This document shows positions 1-10,316 of a DNA stretch of 64,000 bases, one piece after another. Source of the stretch: Microbacterium proteolyticum. GTDB taxonomy: Bacteria > Actinomycetota > Actinomycetes > Actinomycetales > Microbacteriaceae. Location of the stretch: contig NZ_JACHXY010000002.1 in assembly GCF_014192415.1 (NCBI RefSeq), forward strand, positions 186,001-250,000, written 5' to 3'. Each line of letters opens with the position of its first letter. The stretch's first letter is position 1. The notes under the pieces were generated by a model. It saw only the letters and a list, made by a program, of their open reading frames with translations. It made no database searches and was not told the DNA's origin. Both the position numbers and the translations under genes were made by a program.

Positions 1-1
1 G

Positions 2-1171
2 GCGGCACTCGTGATGTCGTTCGCGACGTTCGGGTTCGCGTATATCGCGCGCCCGTTCGGAGCCGTCATCCTCGGCCACTTCGGTGACCGCATCGGGCGC
101 CAGAAGGTGCTGATGTTCACCCTGCTGTTGATGGGGCTGTCGACTTTCATCATCGGCTGCCTGCCCGGTTTCGCGCAGATCGGCTGGTTCGCGCCGGCCC
201 TGCTCGTGCTGTGCCGCCTCGCCCAGGGGCTGTCCGCCGCCGGTGAGCAGGCCGGAGCGTCATCGCTGACCCTCGAGCACGCCCCCGACACCCGTCGCTC
301 GTTCTTCACGTCGTGGACGTTGACCGGCACCCAGGGCGGCCAGATCCTCGCGGCCCTGATCTTCATCCCGGTCGTCGCCCTGCCCGACGACATCAAGTTC
401 TCGTGGGGCTGGCGCGTGCCGTTCTGGCTGAGTGCAGTGGTCGTCGTGGTGGCGTTCTTCATCCGCCGGAGCCTGCACGAGACCCCCGAGTTCGAGCAGG
501 CGAAGGCCACCGGCCAGATCGCCCGGATGCCGCTGGTGCCCCTGCTCAAGAACCACTGGCGCGACGTGCTCCGTGTGATCTTCTGCGCCTTCATCGCCGC
601 GGTCTCCACCGTCTTCGGCACCCTTGCGATCGCCTACGGCAAGGAGGTCGGCCTCGCCGCCAGCGTGACGCTGTGGCTGGTCGTCGTGGCCAACGTGGTC
701 GCGCTCTTCACACAGCCGCTGTTCGGCAAGCTCGCCGACCGCATCGGTCGCAAGCCCGTCTTCATCTACGGCGCGCTGTCGTCCGCGGTCTTCATGCCGT
801 TCTACATGCTGTCGATGGGCGCCGGGAACGACCTGCTCACCTTCGGCCTGGCGATCCTGACGTTCTCGTGCGGATACGCCGCCGCCAACGCCGTGTGGCC
901 GTCGTTCTACGGCGAGATGTTCAGCACCCGTGTGCGCTTCTCGGGCATGGCGATCGGCACGCAGCTCGGCTTCCTCATGGCCGGTTTCGCACCGAGCATC
1001 GTCGCCGCTCTCGGTGGTGGCGGCGCGGGCGGATGGGTCGTCATCAGCATCTTCACCGCGGTCATCGCGATCATCGCCTCCGTCAGCGCCCTGACGGCGC
1101 GGGAGACGAAGAACGTCCCCACCGACCAGCTCGGGCTGCGGGCCGAGGAACGCGTCCCCGCGAGCGTCTGA
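2..1171 (+). CDS. MFS transporter, metabolite:H+ symporter (MHS) type, 5' truncated
   Basis: Inner-membrane major facilitator protein, probably a proton-coupled symporter for an organic acid or osmolyte; the substrate cannot be read from the sequence. The reading frame is open to the left edge, so the N-terminus lies outside the window (MHS proteins are usually about 430-450 aa; about 389 are visible). Two copies of the MFS signature loop are present: GHFGDRIGRQKV near the visible start and GKLADRIGRKPVF mid-protein, marking the loops after TM2 and TM8. Many hydrophobic segments follow the usual 12-TM plan. It converges on aroB and ends just before a strong shared terminator. The family is secure, the substrate is not. 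Confidence 0.85.
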   Translation, partial: AALVMSFATFGFAYIARPFGAVILGHFGDRIGRQKVLMFTLLLMGLSTFIIGCLPGFAQIGWFAPALLVLCRLAQGLSAAGEQAGASSLTLEHAPDTRRSFFTSWTLTGTQGGQILAALIFIPVVALPDDIKFSWGWRVPFWLSAVVVVVAFFIRRSLHETPEFEQAKATGQIARMPLVPLLKNHWRDVLRVIFCAFIAAVSTVFGTLAIAYGKEVGLAASVTLWLVVVANVVALFTQPLFGKLADRIGRKPVFIYGALSSAVFMPFYMLSMGAGNDLLTFGLAILTFSCGYAAANAVWPSFYGEMFSTRVRFSGMAIGTQLGFLMAGFAPSIVAALGGGGAGGWVVISIFTAVIAIIASVSALTARETKNVPTDQLGLRAEERVPASV

Positions 1172-1172
1172 C

Positions 1173-1224
1173 CGAACGACGAACGGCCCCGCCTCCTCCG
1201 GGAGGCGGGGCCGTTCGTCGTTCG
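1173..1224. terminator. Bidirectional terminator between MFS gene and aroB
   Basis: A perfect 24-bp inverted repeat (arms 1173-1196 and 1201-1224) with a 4-base loop tccg begins two bases after the MFS stop codon and ends 28 bases before the aroB stop. There is no long T run, which is common for actinobacterial terminators. It can serve both converging genes. Confidence 0.85.
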
Positions 1225-1252
1225 CGTCCGCGTCGAGCGCCGGCGTCGGGAC

Positions 1253-2329
1253 CTACGCGCCGACCTCCTGATACGCCGCGAACAGCAGCGACTCGTCGGG
1301 GGCCTGCAGCACGGTCGGGCGCGCGAGGTCGTCGAGCACGATGAAGCGCAGCATCGCGCCGCGGCTCTTCTTGTCGCGCTGCATCGTCGCCTTCAGCGTC
1401 TGGAAGGCCCCGGCGCGGTAGGTCGTCGGCAGCCCCAGCGATTCGAGCACGGTGCGGTGCCGCTGTGCGACGTCGTCGGAGAGGCGTCCGGCCAGTCGGG
1501 ACAACTCGGCCGCGAACACCATGCCCACCGAGATGGCCGCGCCGTGACGCCAGCGGTAGCGCTCGGCGTGCTCGATCGCGTGGCCGAGCGTGTGCCCGTA
1601 ATTCAGCACTTCGCGGAGGCCCGCTTCGCGGAGGTCTTCGCCCACGACGCGCGCTTTCATGTCGATCGCCAGTTCGATGCACCGACGGAACGCGTCGCCG
1701 CGAGGGTCGACGACGCCCTCGGGGTCGGCCTCGATGAGGTCGAGGATCTCCGGATGCCAGATGAAACCGGCCTTCACCACTTCGGCGAACCCGGCGGTCG
1801 CCTCGTTCCTCGACAGCGTGTCGAGAAGGTCGAGGTCGCAGATCACTGCGGCCGGGGGCCAGAACGCGCCGACGAGGTTCTTGCCCTCGGCGGTGTTGAT
1901 CCCTGTCTTGCCGCCCACCGCGGCATCCACCATCCCGAGCACCGTGGTCGGGACCTGCACGAGCGCGACGCCGCGCAACCACGTCGCGGCGACGAAACCG
2001 GCGAGGTCGGTGACCGATCCCCCGCCGAAGCCGATGACGACGTCGGTGCGGGTGAAGTCGGCCTGGCCCATCACCTGCCAGCAGAACGCCGCGACCTCGA
2101 CTCGCTTGCCGGCCTCGGCGTCGGGGATCTCGGCGAGCAGCACCTGCCGGTCCCCCATGAGCTGCGCGCGCAACGCCTCGGCCTGCTTCGCGAGGGTCGG
2201 CGGGTGCACCACGAGTACCTTGCGGGCCGCCGCGGGCAGCTTCTCACCCAGCGAGGCGAGCAGTCCGCGGCCGATCGTGATGTCGTAGCCGGCATCACCG
2301 GCGACGCTGATGGTGGTGGTGTCGGTCAT
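1253..2329 (-). CDS. aroB: 3-dehydroquinate synthase
   Basis: Converts DAHP to 3-dehydroquinate, the second step of the shikimate pathway, in the cytoplasm with NAD+ and a divalent metal. At 358 aa it has the normal length. The nucleotide-binding stretch [19 protein letters not shown] and the metal/substrate motif around [18 protein letters not shown] are intact, as is the later HTLGHAIEH metal-ligand segment. The ATG start overlaps the end of aroK by 4 bases (ATGA), so the two are translationally coupled. It is the last gene of the aroE-aroC-aroK-aroB run and ends at the shared terminator with the MFS gene. Confidence 0.97.
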   Translation of the reverse strand: MTDTTTISVAGDAGYDITIGRGLLASLGEKLPAAARKVLVVHPPTLAKQAEALRAQLMGDRQVLLAEIPDAEAGKRVEVAAFCWQVMGQADFTRTDVVIGFGGGSVTDLAGFVAATWLRGVALVQVPTTVLGMVDAAVGGKTGINTAEGKNLVGAFWPPAAVICDLDLLDTLSRNEATAGFAEVVKAGFIWHPEILDLIEADPEGVVDPRGDAFRRCIELAIDMKARVVGEDLREAGLREVLNYGHTLGHAIEHAERYRWRHGAAISVGMVFAAELSRLAGRLSDDVAQRHRTVLESLGLPTTYRAGAFQTLKATMQRDKKSRGAMLRFIVLDDLARPTVLQAPDESLLFAAYQEVGA

Positions 2330-2877
2330 GCCGTCTCTCCGGCCGGCACACGGCGTGCCCAGGCCACGATGTCGTCGACGACGCGCACGAGCGGTCCCGA
2401 CGACGTGTCGAAGGTGATGTCGGCGGTCCGCTCGTAGACGGACCGTCGTTCGTCGTAGATGCGCTGCCAGCGGGCGACGGGGTCTTCCCCGCCCAATAGC
2501 GGGCGTTCGTCGCCGTGGATGCGGGATGCCACGACGTGCGGCGCCACGGTCAGCAGGACCACGCGATGCGCGGTGAGCCGCTCCCGGGTCACCGGGTCGA
2601 GCACGGCCCCGCCGCCGAGCGCGACGACTCCGCCGCGGGCCAGGGCTTCGGCCACGGCTTCGCGTTCGAGGGCGCGGAAGTGCGGCTCGCCGTGGGCGAC
2701 GAAGAGGGCCGGGATGGGGCCGTGGTCGCGCACGACGAGTTTGTCGGTGTCGGTGAACGGCGTGCCCAGCGCGCGGGCGACGCGGCGGCCCACACTGGTC
2801 TTGCCCGCCCCCATCGGTCCGATGAGCACGACGGCCGAGCCGGGCGCCGCGTCGGGAGCGACCTCAGGCGAGGTCAT
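2326..2877 (-). CDS. aroK: Shikimate kinase
   Basis: Phosphorylates shikimate at the 3-hydroxyl using ATP. The 183-aa protein carries a Walker A loop, [12 protein letters not shown], near its N-terminus, followed by the shikimate-binding D (TDTDK) and the GGGAVL glycine-rich segment. The ATG at 2877 was chosen because the longer open frame upstream runs through the end of aroC and lacks kinase character; with this start the gene overlaps aroC by 14 bases and aroB by 4. Tight spacing implies one transcript for all four aro genes. Confidence 0.95.
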   Translation of the reverse strand: MTSPEVAPDAAPGSAVVLIGPMGAGKTSVGRRVARALGTPFTDTDKLVVRDHGPIPALFVAHGEPHFRALEREAVAEALARGGVVALGGGAVLDPVTRERLTAHRVVLLTVAPHVVASRIHGDERPLLGGEDPVARWQRIYDERRSVYERTADITFDTSSGPLVRVVDDIVAWARRVPAGETA

Positions 2878-4090
2878 GCGCGAGGAGCCCCGCGTCGGAC
2901 GCGTCGGTCGTGCGCAGCGTCTCGGGCAGATTCGCGAGGTAGGTCTCGAGGTTGCGACGCGTCTCGACGATGTTGTCGCCACCGAACTTGTCGAGCACGG
3001 CGTCGGCCAGGGTGACGGCGACCATGGCCTCGGCCACGACGCCGGCGGCCGGCACCGCGCAGACGTCGGAACGCTGGTGGTGGGCCGCGGCGGTGTCGCC
3101 GGTGGCGACGTCGACCGTACGCAGGGCCTTGGGGATCGTGGCGATCGGCTTCATGCCGGCGCGGACGCGCAGCACCGTGCCGGTCGACATGCCGCCCTCG
3201 GTGCCACCCGCGCGGTCGGAGGAGCGCGTGATCCCCTCGCCCGTGGCGAACAGCTCGTCATGGGCCTGCGACCCGCGACGAGTCGTGGTGAGGAAGCCGT
3301 CGCCGACCTCGACGCCCTTGATGGCCTGAATGCTCATCAAGGCGTGGGCGAGCTTGGCATCCAGTCGACGATCCCACTGCACGTGCGAGCCGAGCCCCGG
3401 CGGCAGGCCGTAGGCGAGCACCTCGACGATGCCGCCGAGCGTGTCGCCCGCCTTCTTGGCGTCGTCGACCTCGGCCACCATGGCGGCGCTGGTCTCGGCG
3501 TGGAAGCAGCGCAGCGGATCGGCGTCGAGCAGGTCGACGTCGTCGGGGGTCGGGAACGCGGCGTCATCGGGCACGCGCACCGGGCCGATCGAGAGCGTGT
3601 GGCTCACGAGGCGGATACCGAGCTCGTTCAGGAACGACCGTGCGATGGCGCCGAGGGCGACGCGCGCCGCGGTCTCGCGGGCGGAGGCGCGCTCGAGGAT
3701 CGGACGCGCCTCGTCGAAGCCGTACTTCTGCATGCCCACCAGATCGGCGTGGCCCGGACGCGGGCGCGTGAGGGCGGCACCGCGACCACGCGACCGGTCG
3801 GACAGCTCGATCGGCTCGGGGCTCATGACCTCGGTCCACTTCGGCCACTCGGTGTTGCCGATGCGCAGCGCGATCGGGCTTCCGATCGTGAAGCCGTGCA
3901 CGATGCCGGTCGAGAGCGTCAGTTCGTCTTCCTCGAACTTCATCCGCGACCCGCGACCGTAACCCAGGCGGCGGCGCGCGAGTTCGGCGCGGATCTGCGC
4001 GGACGAGACGGGGACGCCGGCCGGCATCCCCTCCATGAGGGCGATCAGTTCGGGGCCGTGGGACTCGCCGGCCGTGAGAACGCGAAGCAT
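2864..4090 (-). CDS. aroC: Chorismate synthase
   Basis: Makes chorismate from EPSP using reduced FMN, the last step of the shikimate pathway. The 408-aa product opens with [12 protein letters not shown] and contains the family signatures ESHGPEL, the [17 protein letters not shown] segment and [12 protein letters not shown]. The ATG at 4090 begins these family-conserved residues exactly; a longer frame upstream is an out-of-frame read through aroE. Five bases separate it from the aroE stop. The order matches that of other actinobacteria, where aroC-aroK-aroB are contiguous. Confidence 0.96.
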   Translation of the reverse strand: MLRVLTAGESHGPELIALMEGMPAGVPVSSAQIRAELARRRLGYGRGSRMKFEEDELTLSTGIVHGFTIGSPIALRIGNTEWPKWTEVMSPEPIELSDRSRGRGAALTRPRPGHADLVGMQKYGFDEARPILERASARETAARVALGAIARSFLNELGIRLVSHTLSIGPVRVPDDAAFPTPDDVDLLDADPLRCFHAETSAAMVAEVDDAKKAGDTLGGIVEVLAYGLPPGLGSHVQWDRRLDAKLAHALMSIQAIKGVEVGDGFLTTTRRGSQAHDELFATGEGITRSSDRAGGTEGGMSTGTVLRVRAGMKPIATIPKALRTVDVATGDTAAAHHQRSDVCAVPAAGVVAEAMVAVTLADAVLDKFGGDNIVETRRNLETYLANLPETLRTTDASDAGLLAHDLA

Positions 4091-4094
4091 TCCT

Positions 4095-4931
4095 CTAGTC
4101 TCCCACGAGCGCGGTGCGCATCGCGGCCAGCACCGCATCCTCGCGGTCGAGCGGGCGGTCGGGGTCGCCTGTGACGAAGACGCGCACCTGCAGGAGCGCC
4201 TGGTGCAGAAGCATGCCGAGACCATTGTGCGCGGCGACTCCCGCACGACTCCACGCCTGGGCGAGCGGCGTCGGCCATCCGCCGTAGACGACGTCCACGA
4301 GAGGACCGGACCCGGATGCCAGGAGGTCGGCGACCGGGCCGAGGTCGGTGCCCCCGGGGAGCGCGGCGATCGTGGCGTCGACCGGATCGACCGTGTCGTC
4401 GTCGACCGCTCGGACGCGCACCTCGGCGTCGAGCGCGTCGCCGAGCCGGCGGAGGGACTCGGCGGCATCGGGGCGACGTGCGCGCACCTCGATGAGACCC
4501 GCGCCCACGCGCGCGGCGGAGACGACGGCCGACGTCGCCGTCGCCCCGGCGCCGAGCACACGCACCGCAGCCGGGGAGCGCACGCCCATCTCCGCGAGGG
4601 CGCGGGCGAGTCCCCCGACGTCGGTGTTGAAGCCGTGGGGGCCGTCGTCGGTGAGCAGGAAGGTGTTGACCGCGCCCGTCAGACGCGCATCCTCGTCGAG
4701 GGAGCGGGCCGTCCGCGCGGCGACCGTCTTGAGCGGCATCGTGAGCGAGAGACCGCGCCAGGTCGCATCCAACTGCGCGAGGTGATCGGTGAAGGCATCG
4801 GTCGACACCCGCTGGCGCCCATACTCCCACTCGAGCCCGAGCACGCCGTACGCCGCCGCGTGCAGCCGGGGCGACCGCGAGTGCGCGATCGGGTCGCCCC
4901 AGACGGCCAGGCGCGTGGGGTCGGTCAGCAT
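4095..4931 (-). CDS. aroE: Shikimate dehydrogenase
   Basis: NADP-dependent reduction of 3-dehydroshikimate to shikimate. The 278-aa protein has the substrate-binding start [18 protein letters not shown], the LSLTMPLK segment whose lysine is the catalytic residue in the family, [15 protein letters not shown] and the dinucleotide-binding [12 protein letters not shown]. The ATG at 4931 overlaps the end of mltG by 7 bases. It sits directly upstream of aroC, giving three consecutive late shikimate enzymes plus AroB in one operon. Confidence 0.95.
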   Translation of the reverse strand: MLTDPTRLAVWGDPIAHSRSPRLHAAAYGVLGLEWEYGRQRVSTDAFTDHLAQLDATWRGLSLTMPLKTVAARTARSLDEDARLTGAVNTFLLTDDGPHGFNTDVGGLARALAEMGVRSPAAVRVLGAGATATSAVVSAARVGAGLIEVRARRPDAAESLRRLGDALDAEVRVRAVDDDTVDPVDATIAALPGGTDLGPVADLLASGSGPLVDVVYGGWPTPLAQAWSRAGVAAHNGLGMLLHQALLQVRVFVTGDPDRPLDREDAVLAAMRTALVGD

Positions 4932-6634
4932 CCCGAGTTCGGGTTGTCGGCGCACCACGCCCGCCATTGCTCGACGGCCGCCAGATGCTCGGTGTACGTC
5001 GAGGTGAACACGGTCTCGCCGGTGTCGAGGTTGACCGTCACGAAGTACAACCACGGGCCGTCGGCGGGCTTCATCGCGGCGTCGATGGCGAGATCGCCCG
5101 CGTTCGCGATGGGTCCGATCGGCAGGCCCGGGTACATGTAGGTGTTCCACGGGTTGTCGCTGTTGCGGGCCTCTTCGGACGTGCTGACCGACCCGCTGCC
5201 CATCTCCCCGGCGCCGTACTGCACCGTCGAGTCCATCTCGAGCTTGCCGAACGTCTCCTGGTTCGAGGGCTGCAGGCGGTTCTCGATGACGCGCGAGACC
5301 TTGTAGAAGTCTTCGCTGCTGCGCGCTTCGCGCTCGATGATGGAGGCGATGATGAGGATCCGCTCGCGGTCGCCCTCGGGTACGCCCGCGGTGTCCAGCG
5401 ACTGCATGGTGCGCGTGACCATCCTGTCGATGACCTGCGCGGCGGTCACACCCTCGTCGAAATCGTACGTGGCGGGGAAGATCCAGCCTTCGAGCGTGGT
5501 GGCGCTCACGCCGTACTGCGAAGGGTCGGCGACGGCTGCGTCGAGATCGGCGCGCGCGAGGCCGAGTTGCTCGGAGATGAGATCGAGCGACTGCGCGAGC
5601 GTCAGGCCCTCACGCAGCTGCACCGAGTAGTCGAGGCGGTTCTCGGGGAGGCGGAGGGCGGCGAGCACGGCTTCCGAGGTCATCTGCTGCTGCAGCTTGT
5701 AGACGCCGGGCTGGAACGTGAAGGCGACGGAGTTGTCGACCATGTATTTGTACAGCGAGTTCGATGCCTTGGTCACGCCGGCCTCGAACATCTTCGGTGA
5801 GACCGATTCCCCGGTGTCGCCCGAAACGATCGTGACGCGCGTCTCGCCGGTGGCCTGGCCCGCCTCGAAGTCGACCGACTCCTCTTGACCGAGGAAGGCC
5901 TGAACCCGATCGCCGTACGTGTTCCACAGCGCCATCCCGCCGCCGACCATTCCGCCGACCAGGAGTACCACGACGGCCAGGGCGATCCAGCGGCCGACGT
6001 GGCGGCGCTTCCGCGACGGCGCTGGCACGGGCTGGCCGATGTCGTGCGTCGTGGTCTGGCCCGTGAAGAGCTGTTCGAGGGACCCGGATGCCGCCGACCC
6101 CGGGGCCGACGATGCCGAGGCGGAGGCGGCACCGGCGCCCACCAGGACGGGCTCTCGCGCTGGTTCGACGTCGCGCGAGGGTGCACTGCCTCGGCGCGGT
6201 CCGGGGGTTGCGTCACGACCCCCCGTGGTGCGGGCGGTGGGGCGGCGCGTTCCAGCGGGCGGCGCGGCGTCGCGCGGGCGGGCCGGGACTTCCTGCGCTC
6301 CGGCGTCACGTGACGGGTCGTTCTGCATGGCGGAGCGCGGCGCGACATCCGGCGAGGTCTCGGCGGCCGGGCGAGCGACCGGGGCGTCCGGCGCCGGCGC
6401 GGGCGTCATGTCTTCGGGGGCGGGAGTCGACGGCGTGTCACCGGGTGCGCGGCGAGCGGCGTCGAATCGCGCGCTGTCCGGAGCGTCGGGCGCATCCCCG
6501 CCCGCCGCGCGGGCCTCGCGGGCTGCGCGGCGCGACGGCGGTGCGTCGTCGGCCCGTGTCCCCTTGCGCGGGTCGGGCAGACGCCCGTAGAGGTCGGCGA
6601 ACGGATCGCTCTCGGGCGGCTGATTCTCGGGCAT
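4925..6634 (-). CDS. mltG: Endolytic murein transglycosylase MltG (YceG family)
   Basis: Predicted membrane-anchored lytic transglycosylase that cleaves nascent peptidoglycan strands. Of 569 aa, roughly the first 210 form a long Pro/Ala/Asp-rich, low-complexity cytoplasmic tail, followed by one membrane helix (about 216-237) and the extracellular YceG domain. The catalytic-glutamate motif appears as ASIIERE, followed by the conserved VSRVIENRL and MDSTVQY. The ATG at 6634 lies one base from the ruvX stop; a longer frame upstream overlaps ruvX and was dropped. The extended acidic/proline-rich tail is typical of actinobacterial MltG and longer than in E. coli. Confidence 0.94.
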   Translation of the reverse strand: MPENQPPESDPFADLYGRLPDPRKGTRADDAPPSRRAAREARAAGGDAPDAPDSARFDAARRAPGDTPSTPAPEDMTPAPAPDAPVARPAAETSPDVAPRSAMQNDPSRDAGAQEVPARPRDAAPPAGTRRPTARTTGGRDATPGPRRGSAPSRDVEPAREPVLVGAGAASASASSAPGSAASGSLEQLFTGQTTTHDIGQPVPAPSRKRRHVGRWIALAVVVLLVGGMVGGGMALWNTYGDRVQAFLGQEESVDFEAGQATGETRVTIVSGDTGESVSPKMFEAGVTKASNSLYKYMVDNSVAFTFQPGVYKLQQQMTSEAVLAALRLPENRLDYSVQLREGLTLAQSLDLISEQLGLARADLDAAVADPSQYGVSATTLEGWIFPATYDFDEGVTAAQVIDRMVTRTMQSLDTAGVPEGDRERILIIASIIEREARSSEDFYKVSRVIENRLQPSNQETFGKLEMDSTVQYGAGEMGSGSVSTSEEARNSDNPWNTYMYPGLPIGPIANAGDLAIDAAMKPADGPWLYFVTVNLDTGETVFTSTYTEHLAAVEQWRAWCADNPNSGC

Positions 6635-6635
6635 G

Positions 6636-7109
6636 TCAGGCGGGCTCCTGTCCCGGTGATATGGCGGGTCCGGCCGGCTCACCGGACTGTCGCTCGACGT
6701 CGAGCGCCTGCTGCAGCAGCACCACAGCGGCGACTTGGTCCACAATGCTACGAGAAGCACGCTGGGAACGTCCTGCCTCCCGCAGAACGCTGTGCGCCGA
6801 TACGGTGCTGAGACGCTCGTCGACCAACCTCACGGGCATCGGCAGAGCCGCCGCAAGCGCCTCCGCGAAGCCACGTGCATCGGTCGTCGACGGCGTGTCT
6901 TCTCCTCGGAGGTTCAGCGGCAGTCCCACCAGCACCTCGAACGCCTCGTACTCGGCGGCGAGGGCCGCGATGCGGCGCACCGACTCGCCCTTGCGCGGCA
7001 CCGTTTCGACGGGAACGGCGAGCACCCCGTCGGGGTCCGACCGGGCGACGCCCACACGGGCACGCCCGACATCGATCCCCAACCGGATGCCGCGCCGAAA
7101 CGCCGTCAC
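6636..7109 (-). CDS. ruvX: Putative Holliday-junction resolvase RuvX (YqgF)
   Basis: RNase H-fold protein of 157 aa. YqgF/RuvX members have been linked to Holliday-junction resolution and to pre-16S rRNA 5'-end processing. The first acidic residue sits in GIDVGRARVGVARSDPDG; later conserved elements are VGLPLNL and VDERLSTVSA, giving the expected acidic active-site spacing. Its start overlaps the end of alaS by 4 bases and its stop is one base from mltG, an order (alaS-ruvX-mltG) conserved in many actinobacteria. Confidence 0.93.
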   Translation of the reverse strand: MTAFRRGIRLGIDVGRARVGVARSDPDGVLAVPVETVPRKGESVRRIAALAAEYEAFEVLVGLPLNLRGEDTPSTTDARGFAEALAAALPMPVRLVDERLSTVSAHSVLREAGRSQRASRSIVDQVAAVVLLQQALDVERQSGEPAGPAISPGQEPA

Positions 7110-9775
7110 GCGGTGGTCGCCCGCACGTCCGCGACGATGCCCTCGAGCGCCTGCGGCAGGGCCGTGGCATCCGTTCCGCCGCCCTGGGCGACGTCGGGAC
7201 GACCGCCTCCGCCTCCGCCGAGGACGCCGGCGGCCCCCTTCGCCAGAGCGCCGGCGGCGAGTCCGCGTTCGCGAGCGGCCTCGTTGGTCACGACGACGAC
7301 CGTGGCGCGGCCGCCGGTGACGCTGGAGAGGGCGACGACCGCGGGGTCGGCGCCCAGACGGTCGCGCACCTGCAGCGCGAGCGAGCGCACATCGTCGGCC
7401 GATGCGCCCTCCCCCAGGCTCTGTGCGACGACGCGCACCGAGCCGACGGCGACGGCCGACTCGACCAGCTGCGGCAGACGCCCCGTGAGGGCCTGCGCTT
7501 CGAAGGCGGCGATCTTCTTCTCGGCGGCCTTGAGGCTCGCCGCCAGCTCCGAGATGCGCGTCGTCAGCTGCTCGCGCGGCGTCTTCAGCGACGTCGACAG
7601 CTGCGACACGATCGCGCGCTCGGCGGCGAGGTCGCGGAAGGCGTCGAGGCCGACAAGGGCCTCCACGCGCCGGTTGGAGGCGCCGACGGACTGCTCGCCG
7701 ACGAGGTTGACCAGCCCGATCTCGGAGCTTCGGGCGACGTGGGTGCCGCCGCAGAGTTCGCGCGACCAGGGTCCGCCGACGTCGACCATGCGCACCGTGT
7801 CGCCGTACTTCTCGCCGAACAGTGCCATCGCGCCCGCGGCCTTGGCCTCGTCGAGCGACATCACGCGCGTGGTCACCTCGAGGTTGTCGCGCACGGCGTT
7901 GTTGGCGATGTCTTCGATCTCGGTGCGGGTTTCGGGCGACAGGGCAGAGCCCCAGCTGAAGTCGAACCGCATGTATCCGGCGCGGTTGAGCGAACCGGTC
8001 TGCGTCGCCGTCTTGCCCAGCGTGTCGCGGATCGCGGCGTGCACGAGGTGCGTGGCGGTGTGCGCCTGCTGTGCCGAGTGGCGATTCAGCGCGTCGACGA
8101 CGGTCGTCGCCGGGGCGCCGACCGACACTTCACCGGTGGTGACTTCGACGGTGTGGCTGATGAGGCCCGGCACCGGACGCTGCACGTCGAGCACCTCGAG
8201 GGCGTAACCGGGGCCGACGATGGTCCCCTTGTCGGCGACCTGGCCGCCCGATTCGGCGTAGAGGGCGGTCTCGGCGGTGATGATCTCGGCGATCTGGCCC
8301 TCGGACGCGCGATCACTGCCTTGACCCGCGATCAGGATGCCGAGGACCTTGGACTGCGTCTGAAGCTCGGTGTAGCCGGTGAACACCGTTTCACCGAGGG
8401 CTCGGAACTCGCGGTAGGCGCTCTGATCGGCGATGGCGCCCTTGCGGGCACGGGCGTCAACCTTGGCGCGTGTGCGCTGCTCGAGCATGAGCTGGTCGAA
8501 GGACCCACGATCGACGGTCAGACCCGCCTCTTCGGCGATCTCGAGGGTCAGGTCGATGGGGAACCCGTAGGTGTCGTGAAGAAGGAACGCCTCCGACCCC
8601 GAAAGGGTCGTGCCGCCACCGGTCTTGGCCTGGGCGACCGACTGGTCGAGGATGGCGGATCCCGCCGCGAGTGTGCGCAGGAACGTCTGCTCCTCGGCGA
8701 TGGCGTAGGCGGAGAGACGGGGGTAATCGGCCTCGACCTCGGGGTACGACTCCTTCATCGCGTCGCGCGACGCGGCGAACAGCTCGGGGAACGTGGCGCC
8801 TTCGACGCCCAGCAGGCGCATCGAGCGGATCGCGCGGCGCATGATGCGGCGCAGGATGTAGCCGCGACCCTCGTTCGAGGGGGTCACTCCGTCGGCGAGC
8901 AGCATGAGCGAGGAGCGCACGTGGTCGGCGACGATGCGCAGACGCACGTCGTCCTCGTGGGACTCGTTGCCGTAGGACTTCCCGGCGAGCTTCGCCGCGA
9001 GGTCGAGCACCGGTCGCACCTGGTCGGTCTCGTACATGTTGTCGACGCCCTGCTTGATGAACGCGATGCGCTCCAGGCCCATGCCGGTGTCGATGTTCTT
9101 CGCGGGGAGCTCGCCGACGATGTCGAAGTCGTACTTGGAGCGGACGTTCGTGATCTCGTACTGCATGAACACGAGGTTCCAGATTTCGACGTAGCGGTCG
9201 TCGTCGGTGGCGGGACCGCCGTCGATGCCGTAGTCGGGTCCGCGGTCGAAGAAGATCTCGGAGCAGGGGCCTGCGGGGCCGGGAAGACCGGTCGACCAGT
9301 AGTTCGTGTCTTTGCCGAGGCGCTGGATGCGCTCCTCGGGCAGCGGGGTGAGGGAACGCCAGAGGTCGTGCGCCTCGTCGTCCTCCTCGTAGACGGTGAC
9401 CCACAGGTCCTTCGGGTCGAAGGCGAGACCGCCCTCCGACTCGGGGCCGGTGAGCAGCTCCCACGCGAAACGGATGGCGTCTTCTTTGAAGTAGTCGCCG
9501 AACGACCAGTTACCCAGCATCTGGAAGAAGGTGCCGTGGCGGGGGGTCTTGCCGACCTCCTCGATGTCGTTGGTGCGGATGCACTTCTGCACATCCGCCG
9601 CGCGCGGGTAGGGCGGCGGCACGACGCCGCTGAGGTACGGGATGAAGGGCACCATGCCCGCCACGGTGAAGAGCAGGGCCGGGTCGTCGGTGACGAGCGA
9701 GGCCGAGGGGACGATCGTGTGGTTCTTCTTCTCGAAGAAGTCGAGGAAGCGCTGGGCGATCTCGGCGGTTTTCAT
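7106..9775 (-). CDS. alaS: Alanyl-tRNA synthetase
   Basis: Charges tRNA-Ala. The 889-aa product has the class II catalytic core (MVPFIPYL, MLGNWSFGDYFK, the GMGLERIAF motif 3 region), the editing domain with its zinc-type ligands (THLVHAAIRD, LCGGTHVARSSEIG) and the C-terminal DHHA1-type region GGGGGGRPDVAQGGG. The ATG at 9775 was preferred to one nine codons upstream because MKTAEIAQRFLDFF is the standard family N-terminus. Nothing resembling a T-box leader is visible in the 63 bases before it. First gene of the overlapping alaS-ruvX-mltG-aro block. Confidence 0.97.
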   Translation of the reverse strand: MKTAEIAQRFLDFFEKKNHTIVPSASLVTDDPALLFTVAGMVPFIPYLSGVVPPPYPRAADVQKCIRTNDIEEVGKTPRHGTFFQMLGNWSFGDYFKEDAIRFAWELLTGPESEGGLAFDPKDLWVTVYEEDDEAHDLWRSLTPLPEERIQRLGKDTNYWSTGLPGPAGPCSEIFFDRGPDYGIDGGPATDDDRYVEIWNLVFMQYEITNVRSKYDFDIVGELPAKNIDTGMGLERIAFIKQGVDNMYETDQVRPVLDLAAKLAGKSYGNESHEDDVRLRIVADHVRSSLMLLADGVTPSNEGRGYILRRIMRRAIRSMRLLGVEGATFPELFAASRDAMKESYPEVEADYPRLSAYAIAEEQTFLRTLAAGSAILDQSVAQAKTGGGTTLSGSEAFLLHDTYGFPIDLTLEIAEEAGLTVDRGSFDQLMLEQRTRAKVDARARKGAIADQSAYREFRALGETVFTGYTELQTQSKVLGILIAGQGSDRASEGQIAEIITAETALYAESGGQVADKGTIVGPGYALEVLDVQRPVPGLISHTVEVTTGEVSVGAPATTVVDALNRHSAQQAHTATHLVHAAIRDTLGKTATQTGSLNRAGYMRFDFSWGSALSPETRTEIEDIANNAVRDNLEVTTRVMSLDEAKAAGAMALFGEKYGDTVRMVDVGGPWSRELCGGTHVARSSEIGLVNLVGEQSVGASNRRVEALVGLDAFRDLAAERAIVSQLSTSLKTPREQLTTRISELAASLKAAEKKIAAFEAQALTGRLPQLVESAVAVGSVRVVAQSLGEGASADDVRSLALQVRDRLGADPAVVALSSVTGGRATVVVVTNEAARERGLAAGALAKGAAGVLGGGGGGRPDVAQGGGTDATALPQALEGIVADVRATTA

Positions 9776-9838
9776 GGCGGGTCTTTCCGTGCGCGTGCGC
9801 ACCCGTCCCGCGGCGGCGGGACGAAGGGCGCAGAGAGG

Positions 9839-10141
9839 TCAGTCGGAGGGCGAAACGGTCTTCTTGGCCGCTGCGGCGGCATTGCCGATGGCGTCGGTGG
9901 CATGGTCCGCAGCTTCCGCGACGTGACTTGCGGCCGAGGCGGCGACGCCCTTGGCGTCGTCGAGGATGTCCGACAGGCGGGTCTCCTGCTCGTGGTAGGC
10001 GTCGCTCATGTGGTCGGTGAACTCGCCGATACGGGAGTCGAGCTGCGCGAGCAACTCCTGACCGCGGGGGTCTTTGTTGACGAGGTGGGCGGCGACGAAT
10101 CCGCCGGCGATACCCAACGCGAACCAGACAACGCTTTTCAC
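9839..10141 (-). CDS. Small membrane-associated helical protein, unknown function
   Basis: About 100 aa: an N-terminal hydrophobic helix (VWFALGIAGGFVAAHLVN) followed by an Ala/Asp/His-rich amphipathic region (repeated A-D-A-A-S-H-type heptads) resembling YtxH-like or apolipoprotein-like helical proteins. The start is uncertain: three in-frame GTG codons occur (10150, 10147 and 10141) behind a GAGGAAGAAG ribosome-binding stretch; 10141 puts MKSVVWF first. It lies 63 bases upstream of alaS on the same strand and 220 bases downstream of rpsD, which ends in its own terminator. Role unknown; expected to be anchored in the cytoplasmic membrane. Confidence 0.75.
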   Translation of the reverse strand: MKSVVWFALGIAGGFVAAHLVNKDPRGQELLAQLDSRIGEFTDHMSDAYHEQETRLSDILDDAKGVAASAASHVAEAADHATDAIGNAAAAAKKTVSPSD

Positions 10142-10316
10142 GATCACCACTTCTTCCTCGATGCGACACCGCGTTCGCGGCATCCTTCATCGTAGGCGAC
10201 GGCCCCTGTGCACCGCGCAAAGCAGCTCGTCGAATGCCGCCGCCGGCTTTCCGTGACCGTTCGAGACCGCGCCGCCGCTGGGTGCCGGGCTCTGCCTCGG
10301 ACACGACGCGGGAACG

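Noticed and set aside
2459..4174. 571-codon plus-strand frame opposite aroK and aroC
   Set aside because: Composition (Arg/Gly/His-rich) and full overlap with two conserved enzymes show it is a shadow.
9776..9838. T-box or other leader before alaS or thrS
   Set aside because: Upstream gaps are 63 and 82 bases, with no stem-loop ladder or T-box sequence.
6875..10195. 1106-codon plus-strand open frame opposite alaS
   Set aside because: It is antisense to a highly conserved synthetase; long antisense frames are expected from high GC at third positions. No ribosome-binding site or domain.
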